Shown piece by piece: positions 10,983-25,900 of a DNA stretch of 64,000 nt; positions within the stretch are counted from its first letter, which is position 1; every line of letters starts with the position of its first letter. A model generated the notes under the pieces. It was not told where the DNA came from and ran no database searches. It was given only the letters and a program-made list of their open reading frames with translations. The position numbers and the translations under genes were made by a program. Source of the DNA: Crossaster papposus (Eukaryota; Echinodermata; Asteroidea; Velatida; Solasteridae); assembly GCA_037893245.1 (NCBI GenBank), contig JBAIAA010000258.1, positions 558,001 through 622,000 on the forward strand. Reading direction: 5' to 3'.

Positions 10983-13900
10983 CTTGAATTTAAAAAATAA
11001 AGGAGGCAAGAGCTGCGTTGCACTCAAGTGAACAATAGAGACCATTAGATTTGATACGCGTACGGGATGCGTATACGGTTCGAGGAAAAATCGCCTATCT
11101 AACCACTATATTGTGTTAGAATTTCATCAGTCTAAAGGCCCTGTCACACTTTTGCGTATCCTAATTCCTTATGAGTTGCGCATTGACATTATTTTCATAC
11201 GCACAATATGCACCTCATATGCATCTCAATCGTTTTGTGTAAGTTGTATGTACGTAGGCATGCGCACAGTACGGCCCAGTACGCCGGATAGTTTTGGGCA
11301 AGCACAAAACTACGCAGCGTACGCTGTTACGCAGGTCATAAGTTATAAATACGCAGCGCATCGGTCCCGCATCGGTCATCCCGCATATGTGTTCGTGGGG
11401 GATAAGCGGTTCATACGCGGTAATACGCTGATGTTCACGCTATGGAATCTGCACTGGTACTGACAACAGCGGGAAGCCGCCGCCTTTTTATAACGCGTGG
11501 CGAGCGGCGGACATACGACGGAAATACGCTCGGCATTCGTCGGAAGTGCGTCAGGCATGCGGTCGGGATAAGTAGGGTGCGTCTGGAATACGCTCGGCAT
11601 GCGCACTGCATACGCAGCTATTCGCAGCAGTAAAATAGTGTTGCGCACTGCATACGCAACTCAAACGCACCTCATACGCCATGGATGCGCTGAATTCGTT
11701 ACTTATACGCTAGGTGTGCGTCGCATATAAGTCAAAGTAATCGAAACATTTTAAAATTTTGAGCGTACGGCTGCGTATTGAAATTGTTTAATAAGGAACT
11801 CATAAGTACTTGATATACGCAAAGGTGTGACAGGGCCTTTACATTCTACATTTCATTTTGGGAAAGAAATTACCAATAGCTAGTGTACCAGATGAAATAA
11901 CAACAACAAATTGTGAATTAATAGGCGCCTTTTCGAGCCGATATACTCGTATCGAATCGTCCACTGGCGCGCGTGCGTCATTCGAACGCTTGTGTGCTCC
12001 ATTCGCGGATAACAAACCAGCTACCGATGGAAAATTCCAAATATGCGTCTTTGAGACACATCTTTCGAAATGTCATTCTTTAATTAATGTTTTTACTTCA
12101 CCATTCACAGCATACCAAAAAGAATAACTACAGGGAGCTTGGAGTCACTAACAAGTAAGCTTTTCAAAAGTATTTGTACATGTATATAATATATATATAT
12201 ATATATTTTTGTTCGCTAGTTGCAAAAGGTATACTGCAGCTTTACTATTGTTTTCTTTCCACATGAAACTCGGTAGGTACATAGAACCTATCGCTAGTAC
12301 ATCTATAGGCATAATATAAAGTGACGTCATAGTCACCTCAGATGCAACTTACCAAGACCCGTCAAAAGGTGATTGATGCCAAGGGCTGCCGTCTTGTCTG
12401 CGGGATCTACAAATCTGAAATGAACATAATTCGAAACAACTTGTTTTTATTGTCACGTTGTTTTACATTCATAAATACCTTAGACAGTTTAGCTATTTCT
12501 ATTGGTCGAGAGCAAGACACGTGGGTAAATTTTAAAAGGCCGACAAAAACATGGCCCCGTCAATTTTCGACAATTTGTCTTTTCCTAATAAATTTCGAAG
12601 GAATGACATGTACTGTACACGAATACTTGTGATTCTCAAAAGTTATTATTTTTTCATTGCGCCATTACGCGCTCCAGTTCAGTTGCGCTGCCACCGCCAC
12701 CCTTCCCCCCCCCCCCCCCTCCCCTCTCTCCTTCCCAAGAATTAGGAGCGGAGTGCGTTTGGAAAATTATAAATTTTTGATGACTGATGACATCAGTGAG
12801 CTGTTGCATGTTAGGGTCATGGACAGTGGCTGTATTCAGCTGACCCAGTTGTGCATCAGAGATTGGCAGGACTGTCATTTCCGCCAAGTCATGGCTGTCG
12901 TTACCAGCTGTTGTCGATGTGGGTGCACGCGGGGGTGTGTCGACCAGGGTTTTTCCCCTTTCTTGTATACTAGTGTGAAGTTGTACTTCTGCCGTTGGAG
13001 AAGCATGCGTTGGATTCGTGCAGGAGCGCTTGGCAAGGTATGTTACCATGCCCCGAAAGCGGTGCAGAACAGTGACATTATCAGGAAACAGTTTCAGGAC
13101 TTACCGACACCATAAATGATATGATGCCTCAGCTATTTGAGTGCTTGTCGAAGCTTTATTTCAGATCGACGCGGGGCAAGATACTGACATGGGAGCGGCC
13201 ATGTTATAAGGTGATGCATGCTGGGATACACACATTAGGCTTGGGCGATTATCAATTATCAATTATCGCGTATCGCGATAATTATAGTCAACCACGATTT
13301 GGGTTAAACGGTAAAAACCAGGTCATTTGTTTATCATTTCATAATTGTATTGGTATCGACTGAGCGTACTTGAGAATCAGAATCAGCTGTGGTGCTCCAG
13401 CCATGGTAATCGCAAGCGTCTGTAGGACCTGGAAGATTATGAAAGGTACCAAGGTGCCGCAGTGGAAGTCACACAGCCCCGCCACAGCCGTGTCGTTCGA
13501 ACCGACCAGACATGAGCAGTTGCTGTACAATTTCTGCAAAGAAAAAGAGAGGGAGGGAGGGGAGGGGATCAGTTATTGAAGTGGAGTGCCGTGGCACCGT
13601 GTTCCGGATAATTGGGCTGATGCATAGCAATAGCTTATAAACAGAAGCACCGAGCAAAGCAAAAGCAAGAGCAATGATTACCCTGCGTCTAGCCGAGTGC
13701 TGCCTTTGGGGCAACAGGTTGCTTTTTTGTTTTTATAAAAAAAGAAGCCCCTAGACATTGGTACTCCAGAAATGCCTAACTTGTTAAGTCCCTAAAAGGA
13801 CTGTATAGTCACTGAGTAGCCTGGGTTTGAGGTCAAGCGAGGCCAAGCCCTTGAAATGCTAATTCTGAGAAAGTCTCACAGGGCTGTGCACAAACCTATT

Positions 13901-16900
13901 TCATGTTTACTAAACAACAAACACTACCACAAGATGTAAGGTAAAATGTCAGTGACCCAGCTCCACAAATATGGTCGAGAAGGGTTCATGGGATCTCCTT
14001 ACAACTATTTAACTCATTGTAAAAGGTTTGTTTACATTGGGGGTGTTACCATACCTGCTGCCCCAAAGGCAGCAGGTGGCGCATCCGTGTTGCTCAGTTT
14101 GATGGTTCGGCGCAGGGTTAATTAACAACCTATACATACATGTACATAACATTTTGCTTTGCCCAACAGTTGTTTATTGAGCATGCATGTATAGCAAATG
14201 CTTATGTTTATAAATATAGTGCAAATGCTTAACGACAACAGCAAAAACATACGTTTAAACATACGTTTGCTAATCTGGGAAGAATTTGCTTGCAAGAAAC
14301 AAGCTTTTGCTTGCTAATCATATTTTTGTATGTATATGGAAATGTAAGCAAAGGCCTAGACAAAGCAATGTAATTCGCCGTCTGTGGGTAAAGATATAGC
14401 TGCAGGTTGCGTATGCTATTGGGCAAGGCACTTTGTAAATGGCCACCCATTTGTAAATGGCATCATTGAGCTGTATACTCCCCAGGAAGCTGATATGGTA
14501 TTTGGAAAGTATCGTGGGCCCAATGATCGGGGTAATAATGACACAGCGCCTGTATTTGGCACTACATACATCCATTTATTATTAGTAGTACTGGATTAGT
14601 TCAATTTGGTTAAATCGAGAATTGAATTTTCTTTACGTTATTGTAATAGGGGGTACAGCGCGAAAATTCATTGTGCGCTTTCTTACGTTACTCTTTGTGT
14701 AGCCGTCTTTTATAAACGCAAACTCCCCTATTCAGCTTCAGTCTCGGTCGAGTAACCTCACCTCGCACAACACTCGGGTCGCGCCCACGGTTCCTCCCGG
14801 ATCCCACGCTGGGTTTTTTACGTGGCTAGTACTAGTGCCGAACCGACGCTGCGCTAAACCGGTCTTGCGTCACTTATGCCGTGCACGTATATGGCTCTTA
14901 GCGCCACGTTGTGAACAAATTGTCTGTCTGAATATTTCCAGTATTTCCAGCTGTTTTGCTGTTTTGCTTCCATATATTTGGGACAGAATTGCCCTGGCTA
15001 TTGTCAACCCTGAGCTTCAGCTGTTGGCAAGACATCAATTGTTCTCGCTACTCCTCTCGGCCAAAGCTCCATTCACCACCAAAACATACAGTGCAGCCTG
15101 GCAACGTTGGGAAGCTTGGGTGTTGTCCTAGACCGGAGTCACCATCTTTCCTGTTCAGCCCGTAGATCTCTGCCTGTACTTCGCGTCGCTTCTTCCAAGC
15201 AAGCACAAGTCTACTGCCGATTCCACAGCAGCCGCAGTCAAATGGGTCCACAGCATAAATTACAGCTTTTATATACGAAACGACACAACTTTCTCAACAT
15301 TATTGTAATTGTTCTGATATATTAAACCAACATTTTGACACGTTTTTGTAAATATATTCCCTAAACACCTTGACCAAGTCACAACTGTAAACTAATTGTT
15401 CAAGTTTACCATTTTAAGAGCATATTTTATGCTCGCGTTCGTGATTGATAGAGTGGAAGTATGAAATACAGTATGAGGTAGGCGGCTCTTCCTACCATTT
15501 GTTCTCCAAATTTGTCCAAATTGTGTTTTCTTATTTATCTCTCACATGATGAAGATATGGGAAAGAAAATAATTTTCTTTCGGAAGAATGAAGAAAGAAA
15601 CTTTGTTTGTTCAAACCCTACCTTGTTAAACTAAACGGAAACAATATCCTTTGCAGTCTACCTAAATTCAACAGTACGCTTGCAAAGCAAAATCTATCTT
15701 GCTACAAATAATTGTACGTGAATACAAAATAATTTACTCTTCTTAAAAAAAAGTACAATGCAGTGATTGTGTCGAATAGCCCTGTATTGGTGACGTTGCA
15801 CACTATCTACCGCAGTGCATCATGGGGGAAAGTATATGGAAACTGAAGATGAGTTTGCAAAGATAGTCTTATGGGGCGCACAGCCCAGTCTCCTTCTTAA
15901 ATTGTGTACATATCACAATTGACCAATAATTGTGTGTCTATCACAATTTAAGAAACTGTACATGCGCAGTAATGTTGGCAAAACGGAGGTTGGTTTTAAA
16001 GAGTGAATAAACAAGTGTATAATGTTCTTAAATACTTTAATTAGTTAATAAAAATGGCTGTTGATGCGATAATATGAACTTTTTTTCTTTCTGTACCCTA
16101 ACCCGACTTTTCCCTTATCCTACCCCAAACTTAAAATAACTAATTCAAGTAATTAAGAACACCACACACTTGTTTATTCACTCTTTAAGAACCAACCACC
16201 GTTTTGCCAGCATTACTGCGCACGTACAGTTTCTTAAATTGCGATATACACACAATTGGTCAATTGTGATATGTACACAATTTAAGAAGGAGACTGGGTT
16301 GGGGGCGCAAGATGTTTACTTGCTAAGCCAAACTCCAAAGGAGCCCATTTTGGCATAGACACACACTTAGCTGGTCGCAGACAAAGAAGGACAACGCGCG
16401 TCTTTGTATGACTTTGTATGCTTTTTATTTGCTTGGCTTCCTTTGAAGGTTTGCTTTCTTTGCTGTGACTTTCCAGAAAGAACGAATTTCCAAATCGGGT
16501 AAACCCACTTGCCCAGTAGTCGTTAATAAAGAGCGTTCAATGACAATGCTAGACATTTCCAGGTCACCATCCCTTCCATTGGTCTGCGGGCTTCGGCGAA
16601 GTAAGCACGGGTATAAACCTACGAGCAAACCACTGTCTTATACCACCGTTAGATAGCTCATCCTCAAGGGGCTTGAGCCGTACGTCGAAGACGACACTAC
16701 CTTGGGTAGACACAGCTTTAATGCAGGCGGTCGCGGAGCTTCCGAAGTCGCCTAGCGATACGTATATTAACGAAAGATGCATCATACACCAAAGAGGTTG
16801 GAAATCTGCAACCTCCAAAGACATGTACATAAAGGACTCTATCGCGAACATGCTTTCGGTTAGCAGAGCCATGGAGTTATAGGCCAAGGTTCATTCACTG

Positions 16901-19900
16901 CATATTTTAGATGCAAAAATACAAGCGTTTTTTTATTTAACGTTGTCCTCGCGCTACGCAACAAACCGTTTCTAGAGCGCGGAGACTGTATATCATTCCA
17001 AGATTAAAAATGTTACAGAACAAAAAAGATATATTTTTAGCGTTTAATAATTGTGGGAGGTTCTTCGGCGCTGAAATAAGATTTAAAAATCCTCTTCGGC
17101 AAGTATATAATAAGAGAATTACTATATCATTGTAATTTTCGAGAATGTAGAAGCAATACTGGAAAAAAGAAGCGAAGCGTTCAGAAATGTGGTCTGATAC
17201 TAGAAGGAGAGTAACGTATACGTAACCGTTTGTATACGTAAAAGTATAGCGAGCATCGGCCGGTGACCCCCACTGAAAACTACGCCATGCGGTTAACATT
17301 GGGTGACGTCATCAACACATATGGCTATTGCAACATTATGGTGTTTTTAAACAGGCTTTACTACTTGTGCTTATAGTATAGAAATGTGTCTATGAGTTTC
17401 CACTTACGTTGTCCACTGTGCCATTGCAGCCTGCAAAACACGGAGAGAAGTATATGACGTCACTGGCTACGTCACATACCGGCTGGTAGGTGGCGGCCGC
17501 GCAGCCGCAGTTGGAGTTGCAGTCAGCAACCAGCGAAATGTCGGACAAGCTAGCAATTTAATAAGAAATAAAAAAGGTTAAACTATTTATAAAGACAATC
17601 GACGGTAATTAACGTTTAGGTGCGTATGTTTGTATTATAAATTTACGGAGTATATATTATATATATTATATATATTATATCAAACAATTTAATGTTCAAA
17701 AGCTTACTTAATGTAAAGAAATTAACGACTCTAACCTCACGTAAAATTATTCCATCTGGCATGCTGTCAATTTAAAAGAATTAATAAAAGAGGTCTTAAG
17801 ATGCGTCTCAGAGAATATACGGCATTCACAGAGCTAAAACTTCGTCAGGTTATCAAGCACCATTCTTTATATTTTGAGAACTGTTGCTGCTTCAAACGAC
17901 CAAAAAACAATTGAGAAACTGTTTACTATAACTTTACTATGAATATGGACGCCTCTATGGGGCTACTTGTAGATAAGCCCAATATTGTCCACGGTAGACT
18001 AATGTCCCTGTCGACGTACCGCGGCGGTGATGTAAAACTACACAGTCAGTCCACAGCGCACTGAAAAGCCGTTCATTTAATGGGCGATTTATGCATGGCA
18101 CTTTGAGCGTGACCTCGTTTTTGAATACTTAATGAGCTGGCGACGACGCCTGGAATTTGGTCCAAAACATCCGTTTTATTCACTGACTGTCAATATTATG
18201 TATATTTTCTTTTGTATAAGGAAACATTCTGTTATACATGTATTATCAAATCAGATTGGAAATTATATGACATTTAGAGGGTGAAATTTATAACGTAAAA
18301 AAAGCTCCCGAACAAACAAATTGACCTTTAAAACAAACGAGATTTTTCCATCTTCTGGCGGCGGCCACAACCCAATTTCACACTGATGTTAAAGATAATT
18401 TCATATTCTATCAAAAAACTGTCGATTTGGGGTTGATTTTAACTTAGTCCAGTCAGGGCGCAGAAAATCATATCGTTCTCAATAAATTAACAAACGGAAC
18501 ATCCCGCCATGACAGTCCATAGTCTTCCTGCGCCCTCATTGGTCAAAAATGACGTCATTGAAAAAGGCTTCGTGATAACGTTTAGTTCATGCACATTACA
18601 ATACGCCGTTGTTTTGTGTGTATTTTTTTAAATTGTAAGCTCAAGCGAAAAGTATTTATCTGCTAATAAGTGTTTTTTTTCTTTTTAACAGTGGACTGAT
18701 TTGCTGTATTGCCTACATAAAACAATGTATACCAGCCACATAAAATAAAAACAAGCGACAATTAATTCGTTGGTTAATATTTGTAAATAACAATGATAAA
18801 TAAAAACTTTTACAATTTATATCTGTATTACGAGGTAGGTTTATAAATTAAACTGCACTTTTTATTTGAAACTTGCAAGTTGTCGCTTACATTAATATAC
18901 CCTGTTGATGTTATATGGCTTGAATACAATTGTTAAACTTAACCCTGAAAACTTATTTTATTTACATCAGCAATTACATTTATTGTTCTCGTTGTATTCC
19001 AGTGAGTTATCTAAGGTCACAGAGAAACATCCTCTACATGTTCATTCATATGCCGACGATACACAACTATATTTATCTTTTAAACCCAAAGCTGGTACAA
19101 ATGAGTCTACTGCTAAGTGTGCCATTGGAAATTGTATCACTGAAATTCAACAATGGATGACGGTAAATAAACTCAAGCTCAATATTGGAAAAACTGAATT
19201 TCTTATTTTAGGTACAAAGAAACAGCTGGAAAAAGTAACTGTGTCTCATTTAAAAGTTGGTAATACTGTTGTTCGTGCGTCATCTGGTGCTATTCGTAAC
19301 CTTGGGGTTTGGTTTTATTCTGAACTTAAACTTAAATTGGGGTATCATAAGTAAAATAAGTAGTTCTGCGTTTTACTACCTGTATAATTTGCGTAGGATC
19401 AGGAAGTTTTTAACTCAACAGTCTATAGAGTCTTTAGTGCATGCCTTTATAACAAGCAAACTAGATTATTGTAATAGTTTACTGTATGGCCTTCCCAGTA
19501 CACACATCGGTAAATTACAAAGAATTCAAAATACTGCAGCTCGCCGTGTAACCGGTTCACCACGTACATGTCACATCACGCCAGTTCTTCATCTCCAATT
19601 CATTGGTTACCAGTTGTATATCGTATTCAGTTTAAAATTTAAGGAACAGCTCCGGAGTATCTCTGTGACCTGGTGTCTGTTATTCGTCAAAACAGATATA
19701 GTCTTCGTTCAATGAATAGTGTGTTACTGACACCGGGGAGTGCCAAATGTAAAGTTTCACTAGGAGATTGTGCTTTTCAGACAGGTGCCCCTAAACTACG
19801 GAACAAACTTCCAGGTCACATTAGGAATCTTAGGAGTCTAGATAAGTTTAAAACTGAAGTTAAAACATATCTTTTTAAACTAGCTTTTGATTTTGAATCA

Positions 19901-22900
19901 TGATTTTCATTTAACTTAGTACATGTAATAGTATGATGTAGTTAATTTTGTTTTATGTATTATTATACAGAGCACATGAACATATTTTTATGGAATGCGC
20001 GCCATATAAATGTAATTATTATTATTATTATTATTATTACATGTACTTGGGGAGACAAATTAGCGTAAGTGTTTAGGTAATGAGGAGACAGTGGCACTTA
20101 GGGAGACATTTCAGTGTCTCCCTAAGTGTCTCGCTACCCCAAAAAACAATATTTGGAAGTTAGTTTTGTCCTAGAACGACAGATTTTGGTCTAAATAGCA
20201 TAAATCTCGAAGATCTTAGAGAAAAGGGTTAGGGTAAACAAGTTAGGACTGTTTTAAGTTTGTGTACATCTCTATGGGATTGTCTCCCTAAGACTGCCTA
20301 TTTGGAGGTAGAATAATACTGATTGAAGAAATGACAAAAAATAGGGTTGGAATGTAATAAGATAATGAATGTCTAGCAATAATAGGCAAAACTTTAACAC
20401 AAATATGGCCAACTTTCAAATTTAAATAATGACAACATAGTGAAGATGATAATTACCATCATCTTTGGCATAATGTTCAATAAAACCATGAAGATTTATT
20501 ATAAAAGTAAATCAAGTTTGTTTTATCCTTTCTTGATGTTTTTGGCATAGTTTCTCGTAAATATTAAATTACAAAGTAGACCCGCTTCTAACATTGTAAA
20601 AACAAATGATTTTAAATAAGACATCAATTTTGCTAATATAAATGTTAATGCACATAAATTGTATCACTGATAATACAAATAATACAATCTGCATTTATAA
20701 AGTTATGCTGTTTGTGTACAATTTTGCTCAAAACTTCTTTGGCATAGTTTGTGGCTTCAGGTCTGTTTCAACTGCACTGTTTTTGTACATCACTGACATA
20801 TATATATTATTTAAAACACTTAAATCTATAAAAAAAAAGAGCTTTGGCCTTCCCTAGATGCTCCCGATGTGCTTGCGATGGCTGCTGTGGGGATGACCGC
20901 ATGACCTAGTATAAGAAACATTGGAAGACAGAAAAGGGAACTATCATCAGGTTTAGCAGTAAATAGTATTAAACAAAATTTTATAATTTTGAACAAAACA
21001 AAGGCCTAAGTCATTACATGAAGAAAACAAATCAATGTTAACATGCATAACATGAACTTGATGAAGGCTGAAGCCTAACTTATATCATATAAATAATCCA
21101 ACAATTTTTTTTTTAAATACATGTGCTTGTGTGCATGATGAAATACACGCTCCGCGTATGTACAAGCCAAAAGACATGGTCGAAATCGCGCGCACGAAAA
21201 TCGTCCCAGAAAACATGAGAAACATGTTGCCACAAGCTAAAATGTATATCAAACAAAAGCGCATTGCTTTCTTTATCGATGTGTATTGATCATTTTTTGG
21301 CAATATTTGTTAGTCCAGTCAGGGCGCAGAAACTAAACACACGGCACAAATTTCCCTCAAACTCATACCCTAACTTCGAGTGAACACAATTTGGTCAAAA
21401 ACATACTGAATCTCGTCATATTTTATATCATTCGATTCAGAAAAACGTTAGCTTTCCACTTACCACGCCATTTTGGAGAATCATTGCTTCATTTGCAATG
21501 TGTAGCTCGTGAAAACAAAGCTGTCGAACTCTCGCAATTACTCGCGTAAATCTCGTGGCCGATTTGCGACGCCGGCCGTGCAAATAAAGTTCCGGATATG
21601 ACCTCATTAACGCGTGCACTGCGGACTGACTGTACAGGCCTAAAGCGGCCACAAAGACGAATAACTTTACAATTATTATTGGTATTCTAGAGTCAAACGT
21701 TCGTTATGTATGATATTTAGACTGCTTATTGGAAAATTGAAAAATTTGCACAAGGAGACATACGTTGTTTCCGCGTACAGCATAACATGGCGACCACAAA
21801 ATAATCCCATGCAACGTAATGCAGCCATAAAATAAGATATACATCAAAAGAAGATAACCTTTCACCTTTGACCCTCGTATCCAACAGTCACCCCTGCTAT
21901 CTGAGGGTTGTTGCAACCAAGGAAGAACATGGGGATAAATTCAGCTAGACCAACTACGACTACTCCCGTGGCGAACAAGAACATCTTCGAGTAGCCCATC
22001 CGTGTCCTACGGACGATGTACCCTCCCAGGATCCAGCCGACGCCATAGGGCGGTATGAGAGCCACCCCTGCATACGGTTAAAAAACAAACTTCAAAGTAC
22101 AAACAATTTCTTGGACCTAATGTAAATCTTCTTTGTTACATACATTGTGTGTGATTTCCTATGGGAGCGCAGTCGGGAGGGCAGACGAAGTAGGGACGCT
22201 GTAGGTGCTCGTGGGAAAGCGTAAACACAGTGTGACGTCATTAGTTCTCGGGTCTATTCGCAGCTTCTTCAATGAACGTTTAATTGTCTAGGGGACATTT
22301 GTCCAAGGTTCCCCGTCTATCCAAACTGATCGGAGGGTACCCACAAAAAGCCGTTCCGTTTTTGACCACGCTGTATACCTCTAAATAGGCCGTATTACTA
22401 ACAGTAGAGGGCATTATAACGACGCCATGTTCTGAGTATCAACACTTGTGAAATTACGTTATTTAGGTAATTTAGTAATTTAGTAACTTAGTAATTTAGT
22501 TAAAACAAATGTAGTTAAATATTGACAAAGTATATAATTTTGATGCGTAGATTTTCTCGCCCATTTTAAATTACCAAAGAAATTCAGCCACAAAAAACGG
22601 ATGATATAAGACACTATAATGACGTCACGCTTTACATTATGCGCTTTCCTATGTGGTAGTACTACGTCGTCTGGCGTCTGACTTCGCTCCCATATAAAAA
22701 AGAACATATGTAAACAAAGCCATTACCGTATTCGTCTATAAAGTTTAAGTCTATTCGTGGTTATGGCTGTTTTATAATGATCGCGAAACTCGCACCCGGT
22801 GATCAAATCACTATGCACTTTATCTATGTAATACATTCGAGTTGATCTGAGAATAATACAAAAGATAGAAATAGAAAAACAAAGATATTTGTTAAGTTTA

Positions 22901-25900
22901 CTTAAAACTCGAATCAAGTATAACCTGTCAGAAGATCGGCAACGGATGCAGTGACTTCGAATTGCAACTCCAGGTACTTATTGAAGAAGGTGCCAAACCC
23001 ATACATGACGGAGGACTGACAGGCTGTCCCCAGGGTGATAAACATTAGCACAGGGTTGCACATCAGGCGGAAATAGGTTACCAAAAGACCTGTTTGGAAG
23101 GGGGAACGAGGTTATTGATCAGTAAAAATCCGTGAAATGAAATCGAGTGTGCGTATTAGAAATGAGATTGCATAATAGCATTCAAACTTTCGAATCTTAT
23201 CTTAATCGGGAAGCCTAAGGCATTTCCAAAGGGTTTAAATACAATTGGGCCCTGGCCCTTCAGTTATTACTTAGGAAATAACAGGGTGAGGACCCGGTCA
23301 TTACTGTGTGATAATTGACCGGGTTGGGCGATGACCAATGGTAACAGACCGAGCCTTTAATAAATACCTTTTTATTTAGGGGAAAAAACAGTGAATTTGC
23401 TTCAATTTTTGAAAGCCCGGTCAATTACTGCGTGATAATGCCCTCCACGTGATCGAGTCTCGACCAATCAGAAGCTTTTAACTCTCCTAGGTATTTATTA
23501 ATAGGGGAATAACAATGTGGTTAGCAAGTCTTAAACTTCGCTAGCGCCCATCGCCCACAGTGGGCGCTGGTAACCGCTGATGCGGTTTTCTGTTTAGGAA
23601 ACGCACGGCTTTCTGGGTACGCAGCGCAGTTAAGCCGTGACTTTGGTAACCCCCAGTTCACACAAAACCCAGTCTACAGTATGGGCAGTGGGCACGATCA
23701 AACAATGAATGTGCCAACATGAAGCAGATAATTGGCGAATGTTCACAGCAAGAGGGCCAGCCATTACCATGTATGTGCACGAGATATAGCTCTATATAGT
23801 TACATTCAAATCGTAAAACAAAACTATTCCCAGTGGGCAAGTTGTTACCGGTTACCGATATTACCGGTAATATCACCCCAAAATTTGACTAAGTCCAAAT
23901 TTTACCGATATTACCGTGTTATTACCCAAATGATATTACCGGTGTGATAATGAAATTGTTATAAATTCCTTAATATTTGTTTTTTTAATATAAGGATTGG
24001 ATCTAATTGATCCTTGAGACCGACAGGATCTGTTTCTGATGAGAAAAACTCTTGAAAAATGGTGCACCGGTCTACCAAATTTCAAAGTCCAAATATAACC
24101 GTTATTACCCTGTTGAAACCAACATGTTACCGAGTAACAACAGGATAATACAGGTAATATGGGTAATGTGGTGAAAGGGTTGAATTGGTTATAACATCGG
24201 GAACTTGAGTAATAACAGTAACATTTCCAAGTTCTAATATTACTGTTATTACCCTGTTGAAACCGACATTTTACCGAGTAACAACAGGATAATACAGGTA
24301 ATGTGGGTAATGATGAAAGGCTTGAATTGGTTATAACATTGGTAACTTGAGTAATAACAGTAAAATTGTAGCAATCCTAGCAAAATTTCCAAGTTTAAAT
24401 ATTACTGTTGTTACCCTGTTGAAACCAACATGTTACCGAGTAACAACAGGATAATACAGGTAATATGGGTAATGTGGTGAAAGGGTTGAATTGGTTATAA
24501 CATCGGGAACTTGAGTAATAAGAGTAACATTTCCAAGTTCTAATATTACTGTTATTACCCTGTTGAAACCGACATTTTATCGAGTAACAACAGGATAATA
24601 CAGGTAATGTGGGTAATGATGAAAGGCTTGAATTGGTTATAACATTGGGAACTTGAGTAATAACAGTAAAATTATAGCAATCCTAGCAAAATTTCCAAGT
24701 TTAAATATTACTGTTGTTACCCTGTTGAAACCAACATGTTACCGAGTAACAACAGGATAATACAGGTAATATGGGTAATGTGGTGAAAGGGTTGAATTGG
24801 TTATAACATCGGGAACTTGAGTAATAACAGTAACATTTCCAAGTTCTAATATTACTGTTATTACCCTGTTGAAACCGACATTTTACCGAGTAACAACAGG
24901 ATAATACAGTTAATGTGGGTAATGATGAAAGGCTTGAATTGGTTATAACATTGGGAACTTGAGTAATAACAGTAAAATTAGTAGCAATTCCAGCAAAATT
25001 TTCAAGTTCAAATATTACTGTTATTACCCTGTTGAAACCGACAATTTACCGGGTAACAACAGGATAATACAGGTAATGTGGGTAATGGTGAAAGGCTTGA
25101 ATTGGTTATAACATTGGGAACTTGAGTACCGGGGGGGTAATAACAGTAAAATTATAGCAATCCAAGCTAATAATTTCCAAGTTCAAAGATTACTGTTATT
25201 ACCCTGTTGAAACCGACATTTTAGCGAGTTATAACAGGGTAATAAGAGGTAATGGGTAACAATTTACAGAGTTAATAACATGAAAATGCCAGAAATATCG
25301 GTTACATTCTCCCTGGTAATATTTGGTAAATGGGGTAATATCAGGTAGTAATAACACGGCAATGCCAGAAATATCAGTTACATTCTCTGATATTGGGTAA
25401 ATAGGGTAATATCGGGTGACCTCAATTTACATGTTGACCCCAAGTGGGCGTGATAAACCTTGGTGAAACAATTTTGTCACTTTTTTTCTACATGAACGTT
25501 ATGTTTTGCGAAATAGCGATACGTTTAGGGTGTTTTCGTAGAGATAATTGTGTAATATTTATTTACTCCAAGTCTCAAAGAAACAAATTTGCCAAAAAAC
25601 CAACACACAAATAAATTAACAACAAATTAATTGCAAACTAGCTGTGATTACAGACAGCGGTGATATTGGGCACATATATAGCATTTAAGTACACGCTAAG
25701 ATTGTAGACTCAGAAGAGTCATTGATGTTTATATGTGTATACATTGTAGTATTGTTCCGGTAGTATCGTAATATTAGTATTAACCAATATAATTAACCAA
25801 TTAACCAACAAATTAACCAATATTGGGTAAATGGGGTAATATCGGGTAGTAATAACGATGAAATGCCAGAAATATCGGTAACATTATCCCTGGTAATATT

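Noticed and set aside
12654-13115. Plus-strand 152-codon frame overlapping intron 7
   Set aside because: The minus strand of the same stretch has recognisable gypsy polyprotein motifs; the plus frame is its shadow.
16564-16887. 108-codon minus-strand frame between SLCO exons 6 and 7, considered as an extra exon
   Set aside because: Exons 6 and 7 join in phase 0 with no gap in the conserved cysteine loop, and this frame has no OATP similarity.
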